Of a stretch of 64,000 nt of DNA, positions 44,633-53,555 are shown in pieces (within the stretch, counting starts at the first letter, position 1; every line of letters begins with the position of its first letter). Position numbers and translations under genes: made by a program. The stretch is from Clostridia bacterium (GTDB lineage: Bacteria > Bacillota > Clostridia > Oscillospirales > Acutalibacteraceae), in contig JAFQON010000043.1 of the NCBI GenBank assembly GCA_017403185.1, positions 1 to 64,000 of the forward strand, written 5' to 3'. The notes below the pieces were generated by a model. The model made no database searches. It had not been told where the DNA came from and worked only from the letters and a program-made list of their open reading frames with translations.

Positions 44633-47155
44633 ATGTTGGAAATCCGAGATATCACTGTTGATAATCAAAAGAACTCTATTGTTACGGATAATTCCGTGCC
44701 TGAAGTTGGTTTTGCACTTCACAGCGATATCCCGGATACTTTTTTGCAGTCTGCAAAGGTGACTGTTTTTGATCGGGTTTTTGATTGCGGAACAAATCAG
44801 GTCTGCATTCCGCTTGACGGAATTGGTCTGAAACCTTTTACGGTTTGTCCGATAGAAATTTATGCCACGGATAATCACGGCAACAGTGCGGTAAGCGGTT
44901 CGAGCTTTCAAACCGCACGGCTCGGAATGCCTTGGGATGCCCGATGGATTACCGATAAATCATATAATTTCGGCAAGAAAACATCTCCCGTGCCGATGAC
45001 ATTCAGCAGAAAATTCAGTATTCACAAGCCTATAAAAAAAGCGTATATTACATCAACCGCAATGGGGATTTATGAGCTGATGCTCAACGATGAAAAGGTT
45101 GGTGAGGATTATTTTGCTCCGGGATTTACAAGCTACAGAAAAAATCTTCAATATCAATTCTATGATGTAACCCGACAACTCAGGCATGATAACACATTGG
45201 TTGCTGTTGTTGCGGGCGGATGGGCAGCAGGCAGATTTACTTATGAAAGCAAAAATAAAATCACCGTTGACCGTCAGGCATTTCTGCTTGAACTTTTTCT
45301 GGAGTATTCCGATTCAAGCACAGAAAAAATCATAACAGACGAAAACTGGCTTGTTACTATGCAAGGCAACTACCGCTTTGCCTGCCTTTATGACGGTGAA
45401 ACTTATGACGCCACCGTTAATTTGAATAATGCCCAGTGGAAACCTGCCGATATTATAAAGCTGAAATTCAATCCCCGGATAACTGTCAGCAACGGTAATA
45501 TGGTCAAGCGACACGAATTATTGAAGCCTGTCAGCAGTTTTCACAACGGTGACAGGGAACTGATTTATGATTTCGGTCAGAATTTTGCCGGCGTTGTTTC
45601 TTTAAAAATACAAGGTAAACAAGGGCAAAAAATTACCGTTCGCCACGCAGAAGTGCTTGACGGCGAAAGGCTTTATACAAAATCCCTGCGTACTGCCAAA
45701 GCTACAGCTGTTTATATTTGCAAGAACGGAATACAAACATATTCTCCGAAACTCACCTATATGGGCTTCCGCTATATCGGTATCACGGGAATATCACCTG
45801 AAGATGTGGAAGTATCTGCTTATGCTCTGTATTCGGATTTTTCGCAGACAGGCAGCTTTGAATGTTCGGATCTCCGTCTCAACAAGCTTCAGAATAACAT
45901 TCTTTGGGCCGGCAAATCCAATTTTGTCGATATACCCACGGATTGCCCTCAACGGGACGAAAGACAAGGATGGACAGGCGACATCTCAATTTTTGCCTCT
46001 ACCGCCTGTTATAACTTTGATTTAAGCCGCTTTATTGCAAAGTGGCTGAAAGATGTCCGTCTTGAGCAAGGTCGCGGCGGAGGCATTCCGATGGTTGTTC
46101 CCCGACACGGAAATACAGCTCCTGTTGTGGCTACAGCCTGTTGGGGTGACAGCTGCATATTGGTTCCGTGGGCAGAATATCTGGCACGGGGCAGCACTCG
46201 CTTGCTCCGTCAGCAATATCCGTGTATGAAAAGATTTATGAAAGCCGTTAAATTCTGGTCATCGCTTTACGGTCCGGGAGACCGAAGATATATTTTTAAA
46301 TGGCTTTTTCAGTTCGGCGATTGGTGTGCTCCCGAAGGAAAAATAACAGATTGGCTGAACAGGGGGAAATGGATGGGCACGGCATACTATGCCAACTCTG
46401 CTTATATTATGTCAGAAATTGCAACAATTCTCGGTGAAACCGAAGACAGCAAATACTATAAAAATTTGCAGAAAAACATTTGTCGGGCATTCCGCAATGT
46501 TCTGACCGACGGTCACGGAAAGCTCAGAAAAGAGTTTCAGACGGGATATGTGTTGCCTCTTTATTTTGAAATGGAAGCGGGAGAAAACCGACAGCGTATG
46601 GCTGACAACCTGAACAGACTGGTGAAAGATAACGGTTACCGTCTGTCAACAGGATTTCCTGGAACTCCCTATATTCTTTTTGCTCTTGCAGATAACGGGC
46701 ATAAAGATACAGCTTTTCGTCTTCTGTTGCAGGAAGACTGTCCGTCGTGGCTCTACTGCGTGAAAATGAGCGGCACGACTTTCTGGGAACAATGGAATAC
46801 CATAACTCCCGAAGGCGAAATACGTGAGCCTTCTATGAATCACTATGCATACGGTGCCGTGGGAGACTTTTTCTATCGCCGCATCCTCGGAATCGAGGCA
46901 ACAAGCGGCGGATATCGTAATTTCTGTGTCAAACCCGTGTTGGGTGGCGGAATCGGTTGGGCAAAAGGCGGTGTTCAGACACCTTACGGTATGATTTACG
47001 TGAGCAGGTATACCGAAAACGACGAATTCATAATAACCACGGAGGTCCCTGTTTCAACCGAATGCGAGTTGATTATGCCGAGCGGCAAAAAAATCAGGCT
47101 GACAAGCGGAACTCATACACATTCTGAAAAGATTACCAAGGAGCAGTCTTTATGA
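44633..47155 (+). CDS. GH78 alpha-L-rhamnosidase
   Basis: An 840-residue inverting enzyme that removes terminal alpha-L-rhamnose. The usual multidomain layout is present: N-terminal beta domains, including a PWDARWI...FSRKFSI lectin-like region, an (alpha/alpha)6 barrel, and a C-terminal beta domain. The hallmark DCPQRDERQGWTGD (about 437-450) carries D442, E443 and D450, and a second Glu sits in TTFWEQWN. No signal peptide. It overlaps the GH3 gene by 4 bp. Its presence points to rhamnosylated plant glycosides or pectin fragments as the substrate of this locus. Confidence 0.94.
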   Translation: MLEIRDITVDNQKNSIVTDNSVPEVGFALHSDIPDTFLQSAKVTVFDRVFDCGTNQVCIPLDGIGLKPFTVCPIEIYATDNHGNSAVSGSSFQTARLGMPWDARWITDKSYNFGKKTSPVPMTFSRKFSIHKPIKKAYITSTAMGIYELMLNDEKVGEDYFAPGFTSYRKNLQYQFYDVTRQLRHDNTLVAVVAGGWAAGRFTYESKNKITVDRQAFLLELFLEYSDSSTEKIITDENWLVTMQGNYRFACLYDGETYDATVNLNNAQWKPADIIKLKFNPRITVSNGNMVKRHELLKPVSSFHNGDRELIYDFGQNFAGVVSLKIQGKQGQKITVRHAEVLDGERLYTKSLRTAKATAVYICKNGIQTYSPKLTYMGFRYIGITGISPEDVEVSAYALYSDFSQTGSFECSDLRLNKLQNNILWAGKSNFVDIPTDCPQRDERQGWTGDISIFASTACYNFDLSRFIAKWLKDVRLEQGRGGGIPMVVPRHGNTAPVVATACWGDSCILVPWAEYLARGSTRLLRQQYPCMKRFMKAVKFWSSLYGPGDRRYIFKWLFQFGDWCAPEGKITDWLNRGKWMGTAYYANSAYIMSEIATILGETEDSKYYKNLQKNICRAFRNVLTDGHGKLRKEFQTGYVLPLYFEMEAGENRQRMADNLNRLVKDNGYRLSTGFPGTPYILFALADNGHKDTAFRLLLQEDCPSWLYCVKMSGTTFWEQWNTITPEGEIREPSMNHYAYGAVGDFFYRRILGIEATSGGYRNFCVKPVLGGGIGWAKGGVQTPYGMIYVSRYTENDEFIITTEVPVSTECELIMPSGKKIRLTSGTHTHSEKITKEQSL

Positions 47156-49488
47156 AATTTCAATTGCTCGGTACCGATTCACCGAATGAATCTCAAAGAG
47201 AACGAAACAACCGTGCTTTGGCAAGAGAAGCTGCGGCAGAGGGTATTGTGTTGCTCGAAAATAACGGAGTTCTTCCTTTGAATCCTCAAAAAATTGCACT
47301 TTATGGTCCGGGAAGCCGAATGACAGTTAAAGGCGGGTCGGGCAGCGGTGATGTTCAGGAGCGTTACAGCGTTACCGTTGAAGATGGTTTGAAAAATGCG
47401 GGATTCACATATCCCGATACTTTATGGATGGACCGCTTTCAGAAGAAATATGAGGATGAAATTGCCACCTGGAAAGCGGAGCTTGAAAATCAGATTAAAA
47501 AATATAATCCCATTCAGACTATGCAGATGTTCATTTATATAGGAGAACATCAGAAGCCTTATCCTTCCTGCACTCCGATTCTTGAGGATGAACTGACGAA
47601 AGAAACCGATACCGCAGTTTATGTTATTTCAAGACAGGCGGGAGAAGGTCATGACCGCAGAGTAGAAAAAGGTGACTTTCTTCTTTCCGATATTGAAGAA
47701 AACAGCCTTCGCACGCTGCGCAAACACTATAAAAACCTTATTGTTGTTCTTAATTGCGGCAGCGTTATGGATTTGTCTGTTTTTGATGAAATCAAACCCG
47801 ATGCAGTGATCTTGTCAGGTCAAGGCGGTGCAGAAGGCGGCAATGCGCTTGCGGATGTGATAACAGGCAAGATTACTCCGAGCGGAAGACTTACTGACAC
47901 TTGGGCAAAAGAATACGAAGATTATCCGAGCGCCGAAACCTTCGGCCACCGAAACGGTGATTTGGAAAATGAAGAATATTACGAAGATATTTATGTTGGC
48001 TACAGATGGTTTGACAAGCATAATATAAAACCCCGATATCCGTTTGGACACGGACTCAGTTATACGGAATTTTCATATAAAACCGAAAATATCAGCGAAT
48101 GCGAAGCGGTTGTATCCGTCACGAATACGGGAGCATATAACGGCAAAGAAACTTTAATGGTTTTTATTTCAAAACCTGAAAGCGAAAACGGTTGTGAAAA
48201 GAAAAGTCTTGTTGCTTTCGCAAAAACAAAAACACTTTCACCCGCCGAAACTCAAAAAATCACTGTCAAATTCAAATTGGCGGATATTGCTTCTTTTTGT
48301 GAAGATAAATCAGCATTTATTTTAGAATCGGGAGAATACACCGTCTTTCTGAACAATACCGAAATCGGAAAATTTGATTTAAAAGAAAAGGTTTTGGAAA
48401 CAGTAAAACCTATCGGAAAAGATATTCCTGAACAAATTATCAAAACATTTTCTTCTCCGATACAGTCTTTGCTTGACAGCCTCTCGGAACGGGATAAAAT
48501 CCGCCTTGTAACCGGTGGCGGCTATGATATACGCTGCTATAACAATGTTATGGGGGCGGCAGGACGCACCTGCACAAAGCTGTTGAAAAAGGGTATTCCC
48601 AATATTGCAATGGCAGACGGGCCTGCAGGTCTGAATGTAAATCAATCGGCTTCTCTGACAGCTAATGCAATTCCTCGTTATCCCGACGGGTTGCCAAAAG
48701 ATTGGAATTGGGGTTGGCTCAGAAAAATCAGCCCGATTCTGAAAAAAGCTCCGGGCAGATACAAAACCGTTTATCGCTATATGACCGCCTGGCCAAGCGA
48801 AACCGTGCAGGCTCAGACCTGGAATACACAGCTGATAGAAAAAATCGGTGCCGCAGTAGGCAGAGAAATGCTTGAAATCGGCGTTTCTGTCTGGCTTGCA
48901 CCGGGACTGAATATTCACAGGAATCCTCTTTGCGGCAGAAATTTTGAGTATTATTCTGAGGACCCTGTTGTTTCGGGCAAGATAGCGGCAGCCATCACCC
49001 GAGGCGTTCAGAGTGCCGGCGGAGTGGGCGTTGCTCAAAAGCATTTCTGTTGCAATAATCAAGAAGACAATCGAATGAATGTCTCTGCCAATGTTTCTCA
49101 AAGAGCATTGAGGGAAATTTATCTTCGTGCATTTCGTATTGCTGTTACAGAGGGGAAACCTTGGACTGTTATGTCATCTTATAACCGTGTCAACGGAAAA
49201 TATGTTTGCAACAGTTATGATTTCTGCACTCGTGTTCTCAGGAATGAATGGGGCTTTGACGGTCTGGTAATGAGCGATTGGAATGCAACTGAGCAATGCT
49301 CATATCCTCAGGCAATAAATGCGGGTAATGACCTGATTATGCCCGGCACAAAAGCCGTTGCAAAAAAACTTGAAGAAGAATTGAAAAACGGCAGACTCAA
49401 CAAAGCTGCATTGAATTTGTCTGCGGGACGGGTTCTTGAACTGGTTTTCAAGAGTGAAGCCTGCAAGGATTTTCGATTGAAAGGATAA
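47152..49488 (+). CDS. GH3 beta-glycosidase with swapped domain order
   Basis: 778 residues. The GH3 C-terminal (alpha/beta)6 domain comes first (AAAEGIVLLENNGVLPL, then GGAEGGNALADVITGKITPSGRLTDTWA and PFGHGLSYT). A fibronectin-III-like part (about 320-410) follows, then the TIM barrel with KHFCCNNQE and nucleophile D709 in LVMSDWNAT. This reversed order is known from Ruminococcus albus and Butyrivibrio beta-glucosidases, so it is not a rearrangement artefact. Cytoplasmic. It removes beta-glucose or beta-xylose ends. Overlaps GH78 by 4 bp. Confidence 0.92.
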   Translation: MKFQLLGTDSPNESQRERNNRALAREAAAEGIVLLENNGVLPLNPQKIALYGPGSRMTVKGGSGSGDVQERYSVTVEDGLKNAGFTYPDTLWMDRFQKKYEDEIATWKAELENQIKKYNPIQTMQMFIYIGEHQKPYPSCTPILEDELTKETDTAVYVISRQAGEGHDRRVEKGDFLLSDIEENSLRTLRKHYKNLIVVLNCGSVMDLSVFDEIKPDAVILSGQGGAEGGNALADVITGKITPSGRLTDTWAKEYEDYPSAETFGHRNGDLENEEYYEDIYVGYRWFDKHNIKPRYPFGHGLSYTEFSYKTENISECEAVVSVTNTGAYNGKETLMVFISKPESENGCEKKSLVAFAKTKTLSPAETQKITVKFKLADIASFCEDKSAFILESGEYTVFLNNTEIGKFDLKEKVLETVKPIGKDIPEQIIKTFSSPIQSLLDSLSERDKIRLVTGGGYDIRCYNNVMGAAGRTCTKLLKKGIPNIAMADGPAGLNVNQSASLTANAIPRYPDGLPKDWNWGWLRKISPILKKAPGRYKTVYRYMTAWPSETVQAQTWNTQLIEKIGAAVGREMLEIGVSVWLAPGLNIHRNPLCGRNFEYYSEDPVVSGKIAAAITRGVQSAGGVGVAQKHFCCNNQEDNRMNVSANVSQRALREIYLRAFRIAVTEGKPWTVMSSYNRVNGKYVCNSYDFCTRVLRNEWGFDGLVMSDWNATEQCSYPQAINAGNDLIMPGTKAVAKKLEEELKNGRLNKAALNLSAGRVLELVFKSEACKDFRLKG

Positions 49489-49493
49489 GAATT

Positions 49494-50813
49494 ATGAGCG
49501 ATACAGTATTTCCCCGAAATTTTCTTTGGGGAGCAGCATCCGCATCCGCACAAATTGAGGGCGGATGGAATGCAGATGGCAGAACTCCGAGCATCTGGGA
49601 TGTTGCAAATCCGACACAGATAAAAAACAGTGAAAACTGTCACGATGCCTGCGACCACTATCACAGATTTCGTGAAGATATTGCTCTGATGAAGAAAATC
49701 GGACTTAAAAGCTACCGCTTTTCCATCAGTTGGTCAAGAGTAATTCCCGAAGAAGGTAAAATAAATGAAGCAGGCATAAAATTTTATTCCGACCTCGTTG
49801 ATGAACTTGTTTCTGCAGGAATAGAGCCTATGGTTACGGTTTACCATTGGGATATGCCAATATGGGTATTTGAAAAAGGCGGATGGATGAGTGAAAAAAT
49901 TATTCCTCTGTTCCGAGATTACACCAAGATTCTTGTTGATGCCCTTTCCGACAGAGTCAGCTGGTGGATGACTATGAATGAACCGGGCTGCTTTATTATG
50001 AACGGATATATGCAGGGTGTTCATGCACCGTTCAAGCGTAATTATTTCGCACTTTCACGGCTTTCAAAAAACTGTATGCTTGCTCACGCAGAAGCGGTAA
50101 AAACAATCCGCAGATATTCAAAGAAAAAGCCTAAAGTTGGCGTTGCATTTTCTTCGGGGGCATTTGTTCCGCCGAATGATTCTCCCGATGCAATTGAAAA
50201 AGCAAGGCGAATGACAACCGAAACCTCTAACGGTTTGATGAGTAACCGTTGGTGGATGGATCCTATGATACTCGGGAAGCCTGTCCGGGCTTACGGAATT
50301 TATCATTCCGATGCAAAGAATATGGAGGCAATATGTCAGCCTCTTGATTTTATGGGGCTCAATATATACACATCGTTTAACTATGCCGGATGGGGAAACG
50401 GTAAAGAAATACCGCCCGAAGGTACACAGAAAAATTCTCTTGGCTGGGTAATAGATGAACGCTGTATGTATTGGAATGTCAAGTTCATGTATGAACGCTA
50501 CGGTTTGCCAATAATGATTACCGAAAACGGTCTTGCCGCAAATGATATAATTGATAAAGACGGCAAGGTTCATGATCCGCAGCGAACAGATTTTATCCGA
50601 CGTTATCTCGGTCAGCTGAGTCAGGCAATTTCTGAGGGCATTCCCGTGCTGGGCTATCAGCATTGGTCCGTTATGGATAATTTTGAATGGGCCGAGGGAT
50701 ATGAGCCTCGCTTCGGTCTTGTGTATGTGGACTATAAAACTCAAAAAAGAATAATCAAAGACTCTGCTTGGGAGTATAAAAAAATCATTGAAACAAACGG
50801 AGCCGAGCTTTGA
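49494..50813 (+). CDS. GH1 beta-glycosidase
   Basis: A 439-residue cytoplasmic retaining beta-glycosidase. Acid/base E163 (MTMNEP), nucleophile E344 (MITENGL), and the opening FPRNFLWGAASASAQIEGGW. Near the C-terminus NFEWAEGYEPRFGLVYVD has Glu-Gly where 6-phospho-glycosidases have Ser-x-x-x-K-Y, so it favours plain beta-glucosides or related sugars. Last enzyme of the operon, 5 bp after GH3, ribosome site AAAGGA. The 36-bp repeat lies 42 bp downstream. Confidence 0.94.
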   Translation: MSDTVFPRNFLWGAASASAQIEGGWNADGRTPSIWDVANPTQIKNSENCHDACDHYHRFREDIALMKKIGLKSYRFSISWSRVIPEEGKINEAGIKFYSDLVDELVSAGIEPMVTVYHWDMPIWVFEKGGWMSEKIIPLFRDYTKILVDALSDRVSWWMTMNEPGCFIMNGYMQGVHAPFKRNYFALSRLSKNCMLAHAEAVKTIRRYSKKKPKVGVAFSSGAFVPPNDSPDAIEKARRMTTETSNGLMSNRWWMDPMILGKPVRAYGIYHSDAKNMEAICQPLDFMGLNIYTSFNYAGWGNGKEIPPEGTQKNSLGWVIDERCMYWNVKFMYERYGLPIMITENGLAANDIIDKDGKVHDPQRTDFIRRYLGQLSQAISEGIPVLGYQHWSVMDNFEWAEGYEPRFGLVYVDYKTQKRIIKDSAWEYKKIIETNGAEL

Positions 50814-50855
50814 CAAAGCTGATGTTGTTGTACAGATTGTTTTTATAAAGTATTG

Positions 50856-50891
50856 GTCTTAGCGAGCAATGGATTTGTGCATACAAATCCG
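50856..50891 (-). repeat. 36-bp inverted repeat, right copy
   Basis: An exact reverse complement of 36316-36351, placed just after the last glycoside hydrolase gene. Confidence 0.92.
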
Positions 50892-50934
50892 CAATTAAGG
50901 GGTCGCCCCTTGCACCCCACAGATAAATCAATTC

Positions 50935-50966
50935 AAGCCGCACGAATTATCATATCCGTGCGGCTT
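50935..50966 (+). terminator. hairpin after glycoside operon
   Basis: AAGCCGCACG (50935-50944) with CGTGCGGCTT (50957-50966). The tail is ACTTGTTG, poor in T. Confidence 0.55.
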
Positions 50967-51159
50967 ACTTGTTGAAACCTTGAGTTTATTTAGTGATTTG
51001 TTTTTAGCTGATTCTTATCGGTCTGAGCCGTACAAAATTAGCTTTTGTCTAATGGATTTTGTTTGTTCGAAGCAATATGTGTTCAGGAAAGCTTAAACGG
51101 TAAAATGTAATTCTTAATGGTTTGTAGTATGCTTTTATCAGTTGGTTTATATTATACCC

Positions 51160-51534
51160 TCAACAATAAATCAACTCGTGACTAACAATTTCTCTTGCCC
51201 GTGCTTCAATATTATTCATACGGGCAAGCCACTCCATTTGTGCATCTGATTTGAGTTGTTCCGTTATGCCCTCATTAACCTTCATCTGTTCTGCCAGCCG
51301 AGAGAACATAGCGGATGCTTGTTCATCAATCTCTGCAAGGTGAGTCCACAATGTGCCATTCATAAGCATAATGTTAAACTGCACTCGTTTGTTTTGCATA
51401 AGATAATACTTTCGTTTCATTCCCCATACGCCGAGTGGTTTATTGGTTTCGGTGGGTAATGTGATGTTGGGAATTCTGTAATCGCCAACTGTTCTATATG
51501 TGCCGCCGCTTTGTTCAAATGATGATTTATTCAT
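51160..51534 (-). CDS. tnpV: TnpV family transposon protein
   Basis: 124 residues. YRTVGDYRIPNITLP, then EIDEQASAMFSRLAEQMKVNEGITEQLKSDAQMEW and a final HELIY are the TnpV pattern found in Tn4451-type and related clostridial elements. Function unknown; it is a reliable marker of such elements. It lies 15 bp after the DUF6809-like gene. Confidence 0.85.
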   Translation of the reverse strand: MNKSSFEQSGGTYRTVGDYRIPNITLPTETNKPLGVWGMKRKYYLMQNKRVQFNIMLMNGTLWTHLAEIDEQASAMFSRLAEQMKVNEGITEQLKSDAQMEWLARMNNIEARAREIVSHELIYC

Positions 51535-51549
51535 AACTGTAACTTCCTT

Positions 51550-51819
51550 TCAATCTGTAACAAATGTGTCGTATGTGAATTTAGCACCAAGTCTGAAACC
51601 TGCTATAAAGCTATCTGCATTGCTTACACAAAGGAACTCGCTTGACTGACTTGCATACTTAATAAACATTTCTTTTTCTTCATCGGTCAGTTTTGCTGTA
51701 AACTGTTCTTCAGTTTGTGACAGCTCATCCAACTTCTTCTTGATTTCCGCTTTTAGTTCTGTTATACTTTCTTGGGGTTCAATATTTCCGTAATAAAACT
51801 CTTCAATAAAATGTGACAT
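51550..51819 (-). CDS. DUF6809-like small element protein
   Basis: 89 residues, helical. LYYG-like FYYGNIEPQE at the start and SFIAGFRLGAKF at the end match a small-protein pattern I recall on clostridial integrative elements. No function is known. It is first in the two-gene leftward unit with tnpV and marks the right backbone. Ribosome site AAGGAGA. Confidence 0.65.
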   Translation of the reverse strand: MSHFIEEFYYGNIEPQESITELKAEIKKKLDELSQTEEQFTAKLTDEEKEMFIKYASQSSEFLCVSNADSFIAGFRLGAKFTYDTFVTD

Positions 51820-51905
51820 AACAATCTCCTTGTAATTAAGTTGTTATTTTCAGCAAAAGTACAAGTGTAGAATATGTATGTTACGGCCGACAAGTATTTA
51901 TTTTA

Positions 51906-51923
51906 TTGAATCCGTTATTAACA
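51906..51923 (+). repeat. border repeat, right copy
   Basis: TTGAATCCGTTATTAACA, the exact reverse complement of 32665-32682. Bases 51909-51932 are also a near-exact direct repeat of 53555-53578. Confidence 0.8.
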
Positions 51924-51955
51924 ATCGTACCAGACAGCGCCTCTTACGAGGCTAA

Positions 51956-52044
51956 AAGAAGAAAGAATAGAGAATAAATGATAAATAATAAAATCGTGCT
52001 TCGGTGCTGTTTGTATTATTCTTTATTCAATATTCTTTCTTCTT
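51956..52044 (+). other. long hairpin before four-helix-bundle gene
   Basis: Outer arms AAGAAGAAAGAATA (51956-51969) and TATTCTTTCTTCTT (52031-52044) are perfectly complementary. Inner AT-rich segments (GAATAAA with TTTATTC, AATAATA with TATTATT) pair too, leaving a GC-richer loop with CGTGCTTCGGTGCTG. The resulting transcript hairpin is about 30 bp long with bulges and ends 20 bp before the start codon. Confidence 0.65.
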
Positions 52045-52064
52045 TATTCTTTTGAGGTAAAAAA

Positions 52065-52424
52065 ATGAAAGAAAATATATTGTTAGACAAATCCTTGAAA
52101 TTTGCCGCAAGAATAGTAAAACTCCATAAATATCTTGTTAGGGAGAAAAAAGAAACAATCATCTCAAAACAGATAGTTCGTTCGGGAACAAGCATCGGCG
52201 CAAATGCAAATGAAGCTGTTTACGGTGTTTCAAAAGCTGATTTTGTTGCTAAACTTCAGATTTCACTTAAAGAAACCGCAGAAACAGAATATTGGTTAAG
52301 ACTTTTGGCGTTGTCGGAATATATTACGGAACAAGAGGGCGAATCGTTGCTTAATGATTGTTTGGAAATCAAAAGAATTCTTGTTTCAACTCTAAACACA
52401 GCCAAAAACAGTTCAAAAGGATGA
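52065..52424 (+). CDS. four-helix bundle protein (S23/Avd-like)
   Basis: 119 residues, all helical, with the family marks SKQIVRSGTSIGANANEAVYGVSKADFVAKLQISLKET and YWLRLL. The family includes proteins encoded in 23S rRNA intervening sequences and Avd of diversity-generating retroelements. No reverse transcriptase or rRNA is nearby. It stands between the two 24-bp direct repeats with a phosphatase gene 6 bp downstream, and behind a long hairpin. Role unknown; it may bind structured RNA. Confidence 0.88.
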   Translation: MKENILLDKSLKFAARIVKLHKYLVREKKETIISKQIVRSGTSIGANANEAVYGVSKADFVAKLQISLKETAETEYWLRLLALSEYITEQEGESLLNDCLEIKRILVSTLNTAKNSSKG

Positions 52425-52430
52425 TCTGTA

Positions 52431-53555
52431 ATGATAGAGTTAACAACAAAAATTGAACAGATAACTGTAGAGCCCGGAAAACGAATTCTTGTTACAAGCG
52501 ATATTCACGGTCATTTGTCTTACCTTAAAAAAGTTTTGGAAAAAGCTTCTTTTTGTGATAACGACATTTTATTCATAGTTGGAGATATGATTGAAAAAGG
52601 TCCCGAGAATCTGAAAACTTTGCGCTATGTCATGGAGCTTTGTAAACAAGGAAACGTCATTCCTCTTATCGGCAATGTGGATGCCTACAGATTGAAGCTG
52701 ATATATGAGCTTTCCGAAGAAAATGTGTGCGGTTTTTATAATTATGTTTTAAATTTAAGGCAGTGGACAGGCACATCCTTTTATGAGGAGCTTGCCGCCG
52801 AATGCGGCTACACGATAAACAGTCCTGATGATATCCTTTTATCAAAGCAGGCTGTTATTAATCATTTTGAAGATGAATTCAAGTTTCTCGCCAATCTGCC
52901 GACTGTTGCAGAAACGCAAAATTATGTTTTTGTTCACGGAGGATTGCCGGAAAAGAAGATTTCGGACAATATTGACAAAAATGTTTTTGAGCTAACAAAA
53001 TTTGATGCTTTTGCAGAGAGAACTTCCGATGTTTTTGATAAATATGTAATTGCGGGTCATTGGCCTGTTGTTTTATACGGCTCCGACATACCGCAAATGA
53101 ATCCGATTATTAACCGTGACAAGAAAATTATTTCCATAGACGGTGGATGCGGAGTGAAAAAAGACGGACAGTTAAACCTTCTCATCATTCCCGATATAAA
53201 CTGCTCTGTTGACGATATAACCCATATATGCTATGATGAAATTCCGATGGCATATGCCCTTGACAGTCAAAAACCGAGCATTGATTCCGTATACATATCG
53301 TGGCTTAACAAGGAAATCAGAATATTGGAAAAAGGCGAAGAATTTTCATATATTGAACATATGAAAAGCGGGCGGAAATTACATATTCCAAACTCTTATC
53401 TTAGAAATGAAACGGAATGTTTTGACTATACTGATTACGTTCTTCCTGTAAAGAAGGGTGACAGGCTGTCAATTATTTCAAAGAATTCAAAAGGTTATAT
53501 TGCAAAAAAAGAGGGTATAATCGGATGGTATTGCGGAGATTTAGAAAACGGATAA
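52431..53555 (+). CDS. PPP-type metallophosphoesterase, altered active site
   Basis: 374 residues. The phosphoesterase domain (about 15-270) has DIHGH (24-28), GDMIEKGP (51-58, where the usual Arg-Gly is Lys-Gly), GNVD (81-84, where the usual catalytic His of GNHE/D is Val), FVHGGLP and AGHWPV. Loss of that His suggests reduced or changed activity. The C-terminal 60 residues (VKKGDRLSIISKNSKGYIAKKEGIIGWYCGDL) look like an SH3-type module. It is cytoplasmic and coupled to the four-helix-bundle gene. The stop codon touches the second direct repeat. Confidence 0.75.
   Translation: MIELTTKIEQITVEPGKRILVTSDIHGHLSYLKKVLEKASFCDNDILFIVGDMIEKGPENLKTLRYVMELCKQGNVIPLIGNVDAYRLKLIYELSEENVCGFYNYVLNLRQWTGTSFYEELAAECGYTINSPDDILLSKQAVINHFEDEFKFLANLPTVAETQNYVFVHGGLPEKKISDNIDKNVFELTKFDAFAERTSDVFDKYVIAGHWPVVLYGSDIPQMNPIINRDKKIISIDGGCGVKKDGQLNLLIIPDINCSVDDITHICYDEIPMAYALDSQKPSIDSVYISWLNKEIRILEKGEEFSYIEHMKSGRKLHIPNSYLRNETECFDYTDYVLPVKKGDRLSIISKNSKGYIAKKEGIIGWYCGDLENG

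Larger units (their letters stand above)
50814..51159. other. gap at right edge of cargo
   Basis: It holds the right 36-bp inverted repeat (50856-50891), a tight AAGGGG/CCCCTT hairpin (50897-50911) and a terminator-like hairpin (50935-50966). From about 50975 to 51159 I see nothing further. Confidence 0.6.
32665..51923. mobile_element. Tn4451-type integrative (mobilisable) element carrying a glycoside locus
   Basis: About 19 kb next to tRNA-Arg. The left backbone has a large serine recombinase, a TnpW-like protein, a ParB-like protein and two mobilisation-type proteins. The right backbone has TnpV and a DUF6809-like protein. The cargo is a lipase pair and the AraC/GH39-43-78-3-1 locus. Borders are inferred from exact 18-bp inverted repeats (32665-32682 and 51906-51923). 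A nearer pair, TTTTGCTGAAAAT (32699-32711) and its complement (51846-51858), gives slightly inner ends. No relaxase gene is seen, so transfer would need a helper. Exact ends need an empty site. Confidence 0.75.

Noticed and set aside
47152..49488. GH3 gene as an assembly rearrangement
   Set aside because: The frame is intact throughout and the swapped order is known in related gut bacteria.
52065..52424. Diversity-generating retroelement or retron, because of the Avd-like protein
   Set aside because: No reverse transcriptase, template repeat or variable-repeat gene is in the window.
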